From the NCBI GenBank assembly GCA_028583685.1, contig JAMXIF010001183.1:16666537-16730536 (forward strand): a stretch of 64,000 nt of DNA, written 5' to 3'. The DNA is from Petaurus breviceps papuanus (lineage: Eukaryota > Chordata > Mammalia > Diprotodontia > Petauridae). The number at the start of each line of letters is the position of its first letter. Within the stretch, counting starts at the first letter, position 1. Shown here in pieces: positions 11,116 to 22,299 of the stretch. The notes under the pieces were generated by a model. It searched no databases. It had not been told where the DNA came from and was given only the letters and a program-made list of their open reading frames with translations. A program made the translations under genes and the position numbers.

Positions 11116-11269
11116 AAATATCAAAATGCCATAGTAGGGACATTCACATGCTTGGCCTAATTATGCCTCAACCAAGTGTAACATTAGACAAGTCATTTTA
11201 ATTTCCCTTTCAGTGGAGTAGGAAGTGTTAAATAATTGTTTACTGAATAAATGAATGAATCCAGGCATG

Positions 11270-11400
11270 AGATGATGAGGGTCTAGGGTGAAAAGAACAT
11301 TAAACTAGAAATCAATAGATTTAGGTTCTAATCTTGAATCTACCACCAACTTATTACATGATCTTTAGATAGTCTTATAATATATCTTTTCTGCTCTTTT
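11270..11400 (+). mobile_element. MIR-type SINE 5' part
   Basis: aaaagaacattaaactaga and taggttctaatcttgaatct resemble the MIR head; the 3' half is lost. Confidence 0.5.
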
Positions 11401-11424
11401 CTCATAGGTCAATTGCAGATTGAG

Positions 11425-11560
11425 TCAACATACATTCATTAAATAATGGTTCAACTAAATAAGTATTTATTGAGTCTCTATGGTTTGCCCAGCAATGTAC
11501 TAGGAACTGTAAGGAATACCCCAAAAAAGCATTAAGTAGTCCCCAATTTTAAAATATTCC
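11425..11560 (-). mobile_element. L2 LINE 3' end
   Basis: aagtatttattgagtctcta then cagcaatgtactaggaactg is the complement of the L2 terminus. Confidence 0.75.
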
Positions 11561-11739
11561 TCTGCCCTTTCAACCATGGGCTTATTATAGAGGAGAAAAT
11601 GAGATTATGGGTAAAAAAAGCACTCTTAAAAGTCAAAACCCGTCTGCAAATTTAAATTGTTATTATCTCAGCAGAAATGGCGAGGCGTGATGAATCGTAC
11701 AGGCATTACCCAGAAAGAATGGAAAAAATTTGAGCATGA
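11561..11739. other. Unique stretch
   Basis: Nothing recognised. Confidence 0.5.
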
Positions 11740-11945
11740 TATTGTGGAACAGCCACCGACTTTGTAATTAGAAGACAGGGGTTCACACCCTGACTCTATA
11801 ACTCAATATATGTCTCTATAACTCAATAATCTCTGATCCAGGACAAGTCATTAAACCATCCTGGGTCTGTTTTCTCAATTTACAAAATAAAGTTATATGA
11901 AATGATTTTAAGATCCTTTGTAACTCTAAAGTTATGATTCCATGA
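11740..11945 (+). mobile_element. MIR-type SINE
   Basis: attagaagacaggggttca, caggacaagtcattaaacc and ttctcaatttacaaaataaa in order; a direct repeat of tctataactcaataat inside it looks like a local duplication (about 11795-11835). Confidence 0.8.
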
Positions 11946-12079
11946 TTTATTACATATAGAGGGAAAGTGAACAGGAGAGGTCAAACGTAACTCCAACATT
12001 TCCAGCCTATGAGAAAGGTGAAGTAATGATGCTTTTGACAGAAAGGAAATCTTTGGGAAGAGTAACTGGTCTGAGGGTC

Positions 12080-12302
12080 ACCTAGGCTGCAAGGGGTAGA
12101 TGGAGCACTGGACTTGAAATCAGGAAGACTCCAGCCCAGGGCTAAATGACCCTGGGCAAGTCATTTAACCCTGTTTACCTCAATCCCTCATCTGTAAAAT
12201 CAGCTGGAGAAGGAAATGACAAACCACTCCAGTGTCTTTGCCAAGAAAAACCCAAATGGGGTCATGAAGAGTTAGACAAAAATTAAAAGACTCAACAATA
12301 AA
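12080..12302 (+). mobile_element. Long marsupial SINE with RTE-like 3' tail
   Basis: gatggagcactggacttg, gaccctgggcaagtcattta, ctggagaaggaaatgacaa and ggggtcatgaagagttagac in order, ending in an actcaacaataa tail. Confidence 0.9.
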
Positions 12303-12479
12303 CTGCTCTGAAGAGGAAGATGATGAGTTTGAATTTAGATGCATCAAGGTTTAAATACATATAAATCAACAAGAAATGACCTCCAAACAAAAGTAATTAC
12401 TGGAAGTGGATGAGAAGTTATTACTGGAGACAAAAAAAAAAAAAAACAACTTAGCATTCACTGATACGAAGATGACAAC

Positions 12480-12905
12480 TAATACTTCAGGTGAGTACGT
12501 TTTTCCAAGGTAGTTTTGACAAAGGGAAAACAGAAACAAAGGTACACCCATAGGAGATGAAAGTGGGAAGTCAGAGAGCAAGAAATAGAGAAGGAACGAT
12601 TAGAAAATTCAGAGAAGGAGCAGTCAAATGCAGCATAAAGAAAATTAGAAGAGGATAGGCTTTACAGGAAGAAGTGATCAGTAGTATCAGATGTAGCCAA
12701 GACATCTAGGAGTATTGGGGCTGAGAAAAGACCTTTGGATTTAGCTAGAATGCAGGCATTCATGACCTTGAAAAACACAATCTCAACAGAATTGTCAGGC
12801 CTGAAACTAACCAGCATGGCATTAAGTATTAGATGGCTAGGAAATGAGAGCACCAAATATAGAACATTTACTCAAAGGACTGTGCAAAGAAGAAATGTGG
12901 TCATA
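12480..12905 (-). mobile_element. L2 LINE, reverse transcriptase segment
   Basis: On the minus strand the frame at 12662-12856 reads PILLDVLATSDTTDHFFL near its end, a clear match to the L2 RT block LLDLSAAFDTVDH (RT motif around the first catalytic Asp). Known: L2 encodes endonuclease plus RT. This copy holds only part of the RT region, with stops, and has been silent for a long time. Confidence 0.85.
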
Positions 12906-13285
12906 ACAGAATCAAGTAAAAATTTTATTTGTTTGCTTGTTTTCCAAAATAAGAGATAATTACCTATTCCAAGATAATTACCTTGATTGGAAGAAAGGAA
13001 AGAAAAACTGAAATTGTTAGAGAGAGAGAAAACAAATCCCTCAGGTGGTAGGAAAGAATTCCAAGCACAAATAGGTTTCTCACCTAGGAAGATTTTTTGC
13101 AAAAATTGGATGATATAAAGCAGTTAGTATCCACAAAATCTCCCTCCAGGTTTTAAAAGAAATTTGTCTCTGTGAAGGAATTTAGCTATCTGTATGTGTT
13201 TGTTTTCCCTCAATCTGTGGGCTGAAAGAGGTAGCAAAAAAAAAAGGCTGAATAAAATTGTAGTTAATATGGACAGAGCAATAAT
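12906..13285. other. Unique stretch
   Basis: A few A/G-rich patches (12990-13040); nothing recognised. Confidence 0.5.
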
Positions 13286-13510
13286 ATGATATCCTGGATA
13301 GAATTTGGGACTCAGAATCAGGAAGACCTGAGTTCAAATATGACTCAAATGCTTATTGGTTGTGTGGCCTTTGGCTACTCACCTCTCACTAATACCCTCT
13401 CTTACCACCAGTTTCCTTATCTGTAAAAGTGGAAATTTGCCTTCAGGCTCAGTCAAATGAGATAATGCATGTGAAGTGATTTGGACTCTATCTCTCATTA
13501 TTAGCTGTAA
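13286..13510 (+). mobile_element. MIR-type SINE
   Basis: gactcagaatcaggaagacc, ccagtttccttatctgtaaa and aaatgagataatgcatgtga in order. Confidence 0.85.
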
Positions 13511-13789
13511 CTGAGAAAATGTAAATAACTGAGTGATTGCTCTGCACATCCCTTCTTTTGAGGGGCACAGGATCGGGGTTAGCAGAAGTGGTTTTGAGCT
13601 AAAACATATCTGAGCACTTTGGCTTGAAGAAGAGTGAGTGCTGTGCTCTTAAGGAGGACAGGGGTCGTTTAAATGTGATAAATTCTGTAAAGATTAATAG
13701 AGGGTAGGAAAAGCTGTGGTCTCATAAGCCAGAGTCTTTAAAGCTCTGAATGGCTTTCAATGGAGCCTTCTGAAGCGTCTGAGGCACCC
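13511..13789. other. Unique stretch
   Basis: Nothing recognised; balanced composition. Confidence 0.5.
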
Positions 13790-13965
13790 TGATAGGCTTT
13801 AGATTCAGAAGCCCCACCAGGTGCAAATCCTGTGTCTGAAATGTACTATCAGTGTGACCTTGGGCAATTGACAACCACTTTGGGCCTCACTTTCTTTAGC
13901 TTACAAAGAGGGAGGTGGAGTAGTTGGCTTCCAAAATCCCTACCAGCTCCAAATCTATGGTCCTT
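13790..13965 (+). mobile_element. MIR-type SINE
   Basis: agtgtgaccttgggcaattg and gggcctcactttctttagct followed by agttggcttccaaaatccct. Confidence 0.75.
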
Positions 13966-13999
13966 TCATTTCTTCTGAATTCTTTCTGTTGCTATTTGA

Positions 14000-14140
14000 C
14001 CAAGACTTCCACAGTCATCAAATACTTTATCTATCCCTAAGTTCTGCAAGGCACTTTTCATGCATTATTTCATGTAGGATTCAAATCAAGGCATTCTCTG
14101 ACCCCAAATCTAGCACTCCTTCTGCTATACCATGATGACT
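14000..14140 (-). mobile_element. MIR-type SINE relic, internally deleted
   Basis: ctgcaaggcacttttcatgc, then directly caaatcaaggcattctctga and tcctgctataccatg-like end; the middle of the element is missing. Confidence 0.5.
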
Positions 14141-14229
14141 CTTCTAGCAATAGGTACCCTTGAAACTCCCTCAGAGAGATGGACATTTTCTTTTGTGCCA
14201 TCACACAAAATGGGAACTGGAAAAAGGGT

Positions 14230-15165
14230 TAAGTTCTATTTTCTTAGTCCCCACCTACACATTAGGGTTGGGTGGTTTTTTTTTTTTTTAATTCAGTTAA
14301 GGAAACAGGTATTGATAAAACACACAATAGAACCAGACTCATTAAGCAATAATGATTGTGATGAGTATTTCCTAGGGATTAAAGACTGGCTGGGAGGAGC
14401 TGATGGCCCAAAGCACACAGCTGAAGTCTATTAACCCCAGTTGGCCATTAATCCCTGGCAAGCATCCCACAGCAAGACCCTTAATGCTATTATAACTGGA
14501 TGAACAAAAAACATATCTTGATGAGTACCTGGGAAGACACTGACTGACATTTCATTTGGGCTATTCAAAACATTCCTAAGAACTTCTCCCTTTCTCTCTT
14601 CACCTCCTACCTCCCAAGCCAATCTAGCCATCTGAGCCAAGACCCCGCATTCCATTCATCTTAGAGCCTCTTTTGCCATCCACTCGGACTGATGGACACC
14701 TAATTAAAACAAATTAATGATTTGAAGCAGAAACTGTGTTTAATGAAGCCCTTGCTTGGGCTTGCACGCTGGTGCCAGGGCTGTTTGCCTACAAATATTT
14801 ACCAACCCTTCATGCGGAAACAGCTTGGCCACCTGTTCCCTCTCCTCTTCTCTGAAAGCCCTCTCTTTCCCCAAAGGTAGGGAATGCCAAGTTAGATCCC
14901 TCACACCTGAAGCACCCTGATCAGAGCTCACCCCTGCCCCTAAAGGAGCTGCCAAGAACCAACCAATTCACCTTTGCTTTCTTTGCTCAGCATTTTTTAC
15001 TTCAGCCCAGACAGCTGTTTAACAGGCTAGGTCCTGATATGTGTCCCCTTTTTGTGCTCCTTTTTTAGCTGTGGCAGCTCCCTGTCTCCAGGTTTAAGTG
15101 GATAGGCACATAGGGATGGGATTTCTTAGTTGAAGACCAATAGTTTCCAAATCCTACCTGTATCC
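14230..15165. other. Unique block, candidate conserved non-coding DNA
   Basis: About 0.9 kb with no recognised repeat. Homeodomain-type motifs cluster at 14330-14360 (attaagcaataatgattg) and 14698-14722 (cctaattaaaacaaattaat). Open frames on either strand are 70-100 codons and unlike any protein I know. Regulatory function is inference only. Confidence 0.4.
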
Positions 15166-15177
15166 TTATACATGCAT

Positions 15178-15179
<2 letters not shown>

Positions 15180-15217
<38 letters not shown>
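15180..15217. repeat. (CA)n microsatellite
   Basis: Nineteen uninterrupted CA units, preceded by catgcatg. Confidence 0.97.
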
Positions 15218-15219
<2 letters not shown>

Positions 15220-15313
15220 ACACAGTAATGAAATCCTCCTCTTCATACTTGCTCCCAGTCTTGCTTCAGTTTGGGGTTCATGTTTGTCTGTTAGATCAAC
15301 TGGGATAAAAAGG

Positions 15314-15460
15314 TGAAGAAAAATGAAGAACTAGGAGGAAAGAGGGGAAGAAGTACACAAAAGATAATGAAAGGGCATCAACAAGAAAGAGAAATGGAAA
15401 AGAATATGAGGGAAAGAAAAGAGAAAGGAGGTGAAGAATTAAGCAAAGGAAAGAATAGAA
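15314..15460. repeat. Purine-rich low-complexity tract
   Basis: Nearly all A and G on the plus strand. The 60-codon frame across it is Lys/Glu/Arg only, an artefact of composition. Confidence 0.85.
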
Positions 15461-15987
15461 ATTTGGAGTTTTTTAAGTTCTCCTGCCAACTATGATGATT
15501 ATTACATTAGTTGTGCTTATATATATTGCCAAAGAAACTTGAATACAAGAGAGATAGATACATTGGAGATGAATAGATCCATGTTTATTCGTACCTAACA
15601 GACAATAGGTTTTTCATGTATTGTTTCATTGTGATGTAAAGCATCGACTCATCTAGTTAATTCTTTCTTCCAAAGCCTAAATCAAAATTTACTTGCTAAG
15701 TATTCAAGGAGGTGTGCAGAATGGATTATATCCTTTGTTACTGGCAAATGAACTTAGTTCTTGGGAAATTCAGCGTTGGAGTGAAGCACAGTATGTGTGT
15801 ACAATTCGTTGTGAGCTGTTCCCACACCAGAGAAAATCTTTCAAGTGGTGAAACAGTAGACTTTTTACTGTTCTTCGATGTCCAGTGAGATCATATTGCT
15901 ATTAACACACATTAAGCACTTCCACATTTGCATAAAGTTTTACTGCCATTAACACTAGTTATTCCACAAGCCAATCATAGGAGAACA
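15461..15987. other. Unique stretch
   Basis: AT-rich, non-repetitive, nothing recognised. Confidence 0.5.
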
Positions 15988-16140
15988 ATTCCATGAAGTA
16001 ACACAATATAATCACCTCCACTTCACAGATGAGAAAACTACACAATGAGGGCTAACAACCTTCTTGGACTCACACAATGATGACTGAATTTAGACCTTGA
16101 AGTTCCTTTGTTCAACTGAGCTAACATACTCCACAGTACC
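15988..16140 (-). mobile_element. MIR-type SINE relic
   Basis: cacttcacagatgagaaaac then actcacacaatgatgactga and a degraded head. Confidence 0.6.
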
Positions 16141-16833
16141 CTTAGAGTTAACCACTACCATTGTCAGCACTGAACACTGACTAAACTTCTCCAACTGGGG
16201 CTCATAAAGGAAACAACTTGATTTTTTTTTTCCATTGGAGGAAATTAGCTTATTGTTCATCAAATACATGGACCTCTTCCTTAATTCAAAATTGTTTATG
16301 AATTCCTAAGTTATCTGAAAAGACTTTTTTCCATCTGCTATTGATCTAACAGACAAACATTTCTCATTTCTTGGTTGGACCTTGTTATTGAAACCCACAA
16401 ATTTGTGGTTTTCAAGTTGAACTGTCACCATGCTATCTAAATGGGGGTAACCCTAAGACCACCTGGGGTCTTCATTGAGCATAGAACACAGCAGCCTTTC
16501 TGCTAAGACTACCAAACAAGGAAAGCCAGACACATCTATGCCTTGCCTTCTATGCTCACTACTTGTTCACTTTGGATCCAATTCAAAACATTGACTTGAA
16601 TCCCGAACTTCCTTTATGTTGAGGGTCCTGTTCACCTTAAAAATTGACTCTCCTTTCCTCTCTTCTCTCATGAACTTCTACCCACTGGCCCTAGCTTTGA
16701 ATCTCCCTACAGCTTAAGGCAGGATGTTCTGTGTGGAGGCTACATATCTCAGGAATTCACTTTCTCACCTAGCCTGTCACAGCCTGAGTTTACTGGCCTG
16801 CAGGGCTTAGGACAAGTCCTGTCTGCTCAATCA

Positions 16834-16836
<3 letters not shown>
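16141..16836. other. Unique stretch about 0.7 kb
   Basis: Nothing recognised on either strand. Confidence 0.5.
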
Positions 16837-16875
<39 letters not shown>

Positions 16876-16894
16876 TGTGTGTGTGTGTGTGTGT
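16837..16894. repeat. (GT)n microsatellite
   Basis: GT units with one gtat interruption at about 16868. Confidence 0.97.
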
Positions 16895-17940
16895 CTGAGT
16901 GTTACAGAACACAGCAGACGGTGACTCATGAATGAAAAGTTCATTAATTTTTAAGTGCTGGAGGTTAGGTGACAGAGTCATTTCTACAAATCAAATGCAG
17001 AAAAACATCATGTATACTAGGCCAATCAAGAGTGATCATTCCATTGGGAGGTTAAAGATTCTAGGGGGAATACAGAAAGAATATAGATCGTACTATGGGT
17101 CTTATTTTTTTCTTTCTGTGCCTGAAGACGTTCTTCATCTCCAGGTGTGCGTACCCAAGCTGTGACTCCACAGTTACCAATCTGGACTTAGGAATGCTGT
17201 CATTTCATAGGAATGTTATCTGTTGGGAAGGGCTGAAGATTGTATGAAGCAATCTAGCCATGCAAAAATACAACCTCCAAAATCAACATGTTCAGAAGGA
17301 GCTGGCTTCTGAGGAGAAAAACAAAAGGAATTGCCGTGGACAGCTCCTTAAAGCTTAAGTCCCGCCCTCCCTTAAGGCCCACACTGATATGTTTACCTTT
17401 TCTAAGACAGGCAATAGTTTACTCGAATTCCTTGGTAAAATTCCCACTTTAGCAAAGTACCTTCGGCTAAATAAGTCTGAGTAAGTTACAAGGAGGGTAT
17501 TGTGGTCTAGTGGGAATATCCCTGTATCCATATCCTTGCTCTGTATTACACCAGGAGATTCACTGTAAGCAGTTGGCCAGAAAACTTCACATGACTCTGC
17601 CTCCATTTATACAATGAAGATCATACCTGCCCTTCTCCAACCATTTAACAAAGGGAAGTTGTCAAAATGAAATAAATAATGCTCATTTGTGCATTTTGGA
17701 GCTCTAGGACAAAGGCATATAGAAACATCCTTTTAAAACATGTTTTCAGTCTTTTTGTTCTCTTCTTACTGCAATATCAGAAAAAATTTCTTGGAGTCAG
17801 CTATGGGTCATATTTCTACAGCCTTTAGCTATAGAAAAAGCTATAGCTTTTTGTTATGTAACACAGCCTATAATGATTTATATAAATGATTTATCATTCT
17901 TTTTTGTTATTGGAGGTAATCAAAAATCATCACAAATATC
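16895..17940. other. Unique stretch about 1 kb
   Basis: Non-repetitive. The part next to the GT tract (16910-17070) has tgactcatgaatg (16922-16934) and gttcattaattttta (16939-16953), an AP-1-like and a homeodomain-like motif. An 83-codon minus-strand frame at 17355-17606 shows no domain. Confidence 0.45.
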
Positions 17941-17944
17941 AAAT

Positions 17945-18075
17945 TGTTTTTAGAGGTGGAAGAGACATGAGACATCACCTAGACCAATTCCCCCATTCTG
18001 TGGATGAGAAAAAGGAAGCCCAAGGACATTGTGCTCTTGGTCATACTGAAAGTTTATAATGAAGCCAGGTCTACA
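17945..18075 (-). mobile_element. MIR-related SINE relic
   Basis: agaggtggaagagacatgag, cattctgtggatgagaaa and ctcttggtcatactgaaagt are complements of old SINE core landmarks. Confidence 0.5.
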
Positions 18076-18095
18076 ATCCATGTCTTGTGATCCAT

Positions 18096-18227
18096 TCTCA
18101 TTCTCTCTGTCTCTGTCTCTCTGTCTCTCTCTCTTTGTTTCTCTCTCTGTATCTGTCTGTCTCTCTCTCTCTCTCTCTATCTCTGTCTGTCTCTCTCTCT
18201 CTCTTTCTCTCTGTCTCTCTCTCTCCC
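18096..18227. repeat. (TCTC/TCTG)n pyrimidine tract
   Basis: About 130 bases of ctctctctgtctct units. The 70-110 codon frames on both strands (Ser/Leu; Arg/Glu) are repeat artefacts. Confidence 0.97.
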
Positions 18228-18249
18228 AATTTTTTTCTTTCAGTAAAGG

Positions 18250-18432
18250 GAGAATAGCACTTGATTTGAAGTAAGAACCAAAGTTCAACTCCTGGATCTA
18301 CTTGGCACTCTCTATATGATCTTGAAAAAGTCACATCATCTCTTTGTGGTTCTGTTCTCTTATCTATAAAATGGTGAGGTTGGATGTAATACAGTCTAAG
18401 GTCCCTTTCAGCCCTAAATTCTATACAGTCTC
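18250..18432 (+). mobile_element. MIR-type SINE
   Basis: gcacttgatttgaagtaaga, tgaaaaagtcacatcatctc, ctcttatctataaaatggtg and ctaaggtccctttcagccct in order. Confidence 0.8.
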
Positions 18433-18664
18433 ATGATTACTTTCCATTATGCCCCAATGGGACATCCATGGAGATGTAGGTTGCACATATTTTCCTAAGT
18501 AATACATCTACTTCTATTAATGAGCAAGGCTTAACTATCTTGATTTTCATCCTTTGCTTCTGGATGCTGTCATCTCGAAGCCCTGTTCCATGTATGGCAT
18601 TAATAGTGATGTTGAAAGCCCACTCAATGTTCAGTGATAATGACAATTGTATCTCCATATAATT
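18433..18664. other. Unique stretch
   Basis: Nothing recognised. Confidence 0.5.
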
Positions 18665-18845
18665 TAGAGGTGACTACAGATTGAAGTCTTGCCTCTGATA
18701 CATACTGTTGTGTGGCTCAAGTCTCTTAGTGTCTTTGTATGTCCCAGATAATTCTCTAATACTAGAACATGCTGATATGCTTTGGTAGAGGGAGTTTCCT
18801 TTCCAGGGATTCCCTTTGCCAGTGAAATCACAGGTCTACCTAACC
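18665..18845 (+). mobile_element. Marsupial CORE-SINE (MAR1-like) 3' part
   Basis: gccagtgaaatcacaggtct ending, preceded by gtagagggagtttcctttcc and ccagataattctctaatact, is a well-known marsupial SINE tail. The tRNA-derived head is weak. Confidence 0.7.
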
Positions 18846-19109
18846 AAAAAAAATTCTTCATAATATGAAATTTTGCTATGAAAAAACCTGGCACCTTTCA
18901 AATGCACATTTATAATATTTTCATAAACTGACAAAATCTCAATTCAGTGTTTGAAATGTACAGTTCTGTAGCACTTTCCCTAAGAGGTCTCCATGTAATT
19001 CTCTTCATTACTATCACTTGTCCTAAAAGAATGTAGTGATTTTCAGCAAGGAAGGATAAATATACATAAATATACAAGAAAAACTGCTAGTATCCACCCA
19101 TCCCCAGTG
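18846..19109. other. Unique stretch
   Basis: Nothing recognised. Confidence 0.5.
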
Positions 19110-19235
19110 AAATTGTATTCCTCCAATGGAACCGACGTTCTTTGATAACCGGGATTATTTCACACTCACTTCTCTTTTGTGTCCCTAGCATTTATCATGC
19201 TGCTTGGGATACATTCGGTGATTATTCATGGCAGC
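19110..19235 (+). mobile_element. L2 LINE 3' end
   Basis: ttctttgataaccgggatta, tgtgtccctagcatttatca and ggtgattattcatgg give a diverged L2 terminus. Confidence 0.6.
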
Positions 19236-19249
19236 TGATGGATGGGATA

Positions 19250-19495
19250 AAATATTTGATAGTTAACATTTATATGGTTTTTATTATGTGTTAGGAACTA
19301 TTCTAAGCTGTTTACAGTTGTTATCTCCTTTTATCCTCACAACAACCCTAGGAGATGGGGGCTGTTATTATCCTCATTTTGCAGATGAGGAAACTTGGGC
19401 AAACAAATGTTAAGTGACTTGTCCAGGGTTACATAACTAGTAGGTATCTGAGGTTGGATTTGAACTCAGGTCTTCTTTCTTATTTACTTAACCAT
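19250..19495 (-). mobile_element. MIR/Ther1-type CORE-SINE, nearly full length
   Basis: Landmarks in reverse order: ttaacatttatatggttttt, tcctcacaacaaccctagga, ttttgcagatgaggaaactt, aagtgacttgtccagggtta, tttgaactcaggtcttct. Confidence 0.9.
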
Positions 19496-19527
19496 TATGG
19501 AATATATTTTAAGTGAGCTGTTACTGA

Positions 19528-19785
19528 GATTGGAGCAGTTAGGTCATAGAGCACTGGGCTTGGAATCAGGAAGACTCATCTTCATGAGTTCAAATCCACC
19601 CTCAGACACTTAGTAGTTGTGTGAGCCTGGGCAAGTCACTTAACCTTGTTTGTCTTAGTTCCTCATCTGTCAAATGAGCTGCAGAAGGAAATGGCAAACC
19701 ACTCTAGTATCTCTGTCCAGAAAATCCCAAATGGAGTCAGGAAGAATCAGTCTCTACTAAATTACAGTGACAACAGATAACAAAA
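19528..19785 (+). mobile_element. Long marsupial SINE with RTE-like 3' tail
   Basis: catagagcactgggcttgga, gagcctgggcaagtcactta, gaaatggcaaaccactctag and ccaaatggagtcaggaagaa in order. The final RTE-like segment is the most diverged part. Confidence 0.9.
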
Positions 19786-19959
19786 ATATGGGGGAGGGGA
19801 GACTGTGAGGAATACATCTCTAATTTTTCAGTATCAATATCATGGAGGGCAACCATACTTTCCCATAAACTATCCAATGTATCATTGTCAGAAACAAAAT
19901 ATCATCTATGCCATTGGTCTGAATTGGTATAATTTGTACTTTTAGAATTGTTAGAAACA

Positions 19960-20059
19960 ATACAAAAATCACTTTACATCTCTGGTCCCCAGCTTCCTCA
20001 ACTATAAAATGAGAGGATTGGACCAGGTACTAGCTAATGTTCCTTCTTTATTAAAAAAG
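19960..20059 (+). mobile_element. MIR-type SINE 3' part
   Basis: cagcttcctcaactataaaa then gattggaccaggtactagct; the young SINE at 20067 sits directly after it. Confidence 0.6.
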
Positions 20060-20066
20060 AAAATTG

Positions 20067-20239
20067 GGGGTGACTAGGTGGCACAATGAATAGAGCACTG
20101 GCCCTGGAGTCAGGAGGACCTGAGTTCAAATCCAGCCTCAGACACTCAACACTTACTAGTCCTGTGACCCTGGGCAAGTCACTTAACCCCAATTTCCCTG
20201 CCTTCCCTCCTCCAAAAAAAGAGAAAAAGAAAAAAAAAT
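20067..20239 (+). mobile_element. Short A-tailed marsupial SINE
   Basis: Full head (ggtgactaggtggcac), aggacctgagttcaaatcc, gtgaccctgggcaagtcac and a long mixed A tail. aaaattg occurs at 20060-20066 and 20240-20246, a short likely target duplication that may extend into the A run. Confidence 0.93.
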
Positions 20240-20246
20240 AAAATTG

Positions 20247-21660
20247 ATCATCTATAATCTGAATTTTCTTTAACTTTATATTATATACTCAGCTTTCAAA
20301 TATTATTTGTCAGTTAGTAGAAGGAAGAAATGTTTTTAAATAACCCAAAATTGAAGATATGTCCAAAAGTGTTTTATTCTTTTTTTTTGGAATATACTAT
20401 GTATAGATATTTACCTTCCTAATTATGCTTTGTTTGGGCAATCATGAAAATAGGAACTTTGAGCTGCCCAGCTTTGTCAGAGGGCACAGAAGTACTTGGC
20501 ATACTGAAATGACAAATCAGCATTACAGTTGCCAGGTCAGTTCCCAGTTTTGACAGAAACCTCTTGTGACTAAGTCACGCCTCTATTTCTCCTTCCCAAA
20601 CTGTGGTTTCCCTTACTTGACTTAAGTTGATCTCATTGCTTTTTTCTTCCCTCTCCATTCCAGGATTCATTTGTTGGGTTATAGAAAGACTAGAGAGAAA
20701 GGATTGGGAAACATGTCACTGTGTCATCATGGTGCAAGGTGTTGGGGAGAAGGGAATTGGTAGAATATGAAGAAAATGACACTTAATGTTTTACTGTTAC
20801 AACCCAAGCTACTCCTAGGCAGGAAATATTATATTTTCATTTGCATACAGTATAGTTCTACATTATCCCAGAAAGAGAGTGAGATGCTCCAATAGTCTCT
20901 AATTCCTATGATATAATCATCAGGGAAATAATCTTTTGAAATACATTATACAAAAGTGAAATGGTATGGGATCACAAACTTGCCTGCCTGACATCCCCAC
21001 TCATACATAAACATTTTGCACTAATTGTCTCTGTTATCTCCCCCTGCTTCTTCTCCCTACTGCTTGGATTGCAGTGGTTTTTGGCCCACTCCCCACCACG
21101 GGCACAGCTCAGCAAAGCTGAAGGCAAAAACATCTGCCCCAGTTTCTCAGCACAAGCTGGAACTGAATTAAATATCTATCAAAATGCAGAGGAACAAATG
21201 ACCCCCATCACTGGGATCTGACCCTTTTGAGTGTAGCTAACTAAATAGCTAAGTCATAAGCATGTAAAATTTAAAACCATTGGTGACTGTGCTTGGAATT
21301 CCAAGGTTTTAGATAGTGATTTCCATTTTTATTTTTTTCCCAGAGGGTGCCTGGATTGGCAAGGCTGTCAAACAAGTGTGAGAAGATGCCAGCACAGGCA
21401 AGCAGTTTCCAAGGCAGAACTACAGCAATGCCTGATGCTGTATTAATTGGGAGTGCTGACCATCTGGTCATTAAGGGCAAGCTGCTGCCAGGGTGTCTCT
21501 CCCTTTCCATCTCATTTCAGGAGCTCTGGAGCCTGGGACAGTGACCCCCAGGGAGATTCTGGCTAAAGATCATTCCTATATCTCCTCTGATCCTGGATAA
21601 AATGGGACAGAGAACTGATAAGAGAGGAGAGATCTCACAAGTACCCACAGGCACGAACTA
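20247..21660. other. Unique block about 1.4 kb, candidate conserved non-coding DNA
   Basis: No repeat recognised. 20440-20600 and 20960-21545 are balanced and non-repetitive. tattaattggg lies at 21441-21451 followed closely by ccatctggtcattaa (21460-21474), a homeodomain-like pair around an E-box. Frames of 65-86 codons here show no domain and overlap on opposite strands. Confidence 0.42.
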
Positions 21661-21662
21661 GT

Positions 21663-21719
21663 ATACACACACACTCACACACATGTACATAAACACACAC
21701 ATATACACACACCCACACA
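21663..21719. repeat. Imperfect CA-rich tract
   Basis: Interrupted acacac units with ttg, tgta and cat breaks. Confidence 0.9.
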
Positions 21720-22086
21720 GAGGAAAAGACTGAGTGAATAATTTTGGCCTGCTGTTAAAGACTGAGAAGAAAGGATTAGAGACAACATTTTAGCTGTAGA
21801 CTAATATGACGAATCAGTAAGGAAAGCAGAGTGGATTGCAAAGGGCTCAGAGAAATATCCCATGGGATACTTGGAAAGATACATGGGAAGAGGAGAGGAA
21901 AAGAGGAAAGAGGGAGAACACAAAAGGAACCATTTGGGAGAAGTTGTAGAAATGAAATGAGGTAGAATAATGGATGAAATAAACGGAATCCCCTATGAGA
22001 AGGAAAGTCAACTTTGGGAGCTTCAGGATGTGTAGTCACAGTTATATTGACTTTTGAATACTCAAGATTTGGTTTGAAGCTCCAGA
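21720..22086. other. Unique purine-leaning stretch
   Basis: Rich in A and G at 21830-21960; nothing recognised. Confidence 0.5.
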
Positions 22087-22101
22087 GATACCATATATTT
22101 T

Positions 22102-22284
22102 ATTTGTTTTTGTTTGTTTGTTGGTTTGTTTTTGGAGGGGGGAAGACAAGGCAATTGGGGTTAACTGACTTGCCCAAGGTCACACAGCTAGTAAGTGTGT
22201 CAAGTATCTAAGGTCACATTTGAACTCAGGTCCTCCTGACTCCAGGGCTGGTGCTCTATTCACTGCTCCCCCTAGCTGCCCCTT
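22102..22284 (-). mobile_element. Short A-tailed marsupial SINE with perfect 15-base target duplication
   Basis: Reverse-strand body aactgacttgcccaaggtca, tttgaactcaggtcctcctg and a full head ending cctagctgcccc. The T-rich tail at 22102-22135 is the complement of its A tail. gataccatatatttt flanks it at 22087-22101 and 22285-22299 with no mismatch, a strong sign of a fairly young, retrotransposed copy. Confidence 0.96.
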
Positions 22285-22299
22285 GATACCATATATTTT

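Noticed and set aside
17950-18334. Arg/Glu-rich and Ser/Leu-rich frames of 71-112 codons
   Set aside because: Translation of the TCTC/TCTG tract; frames open on both strands.
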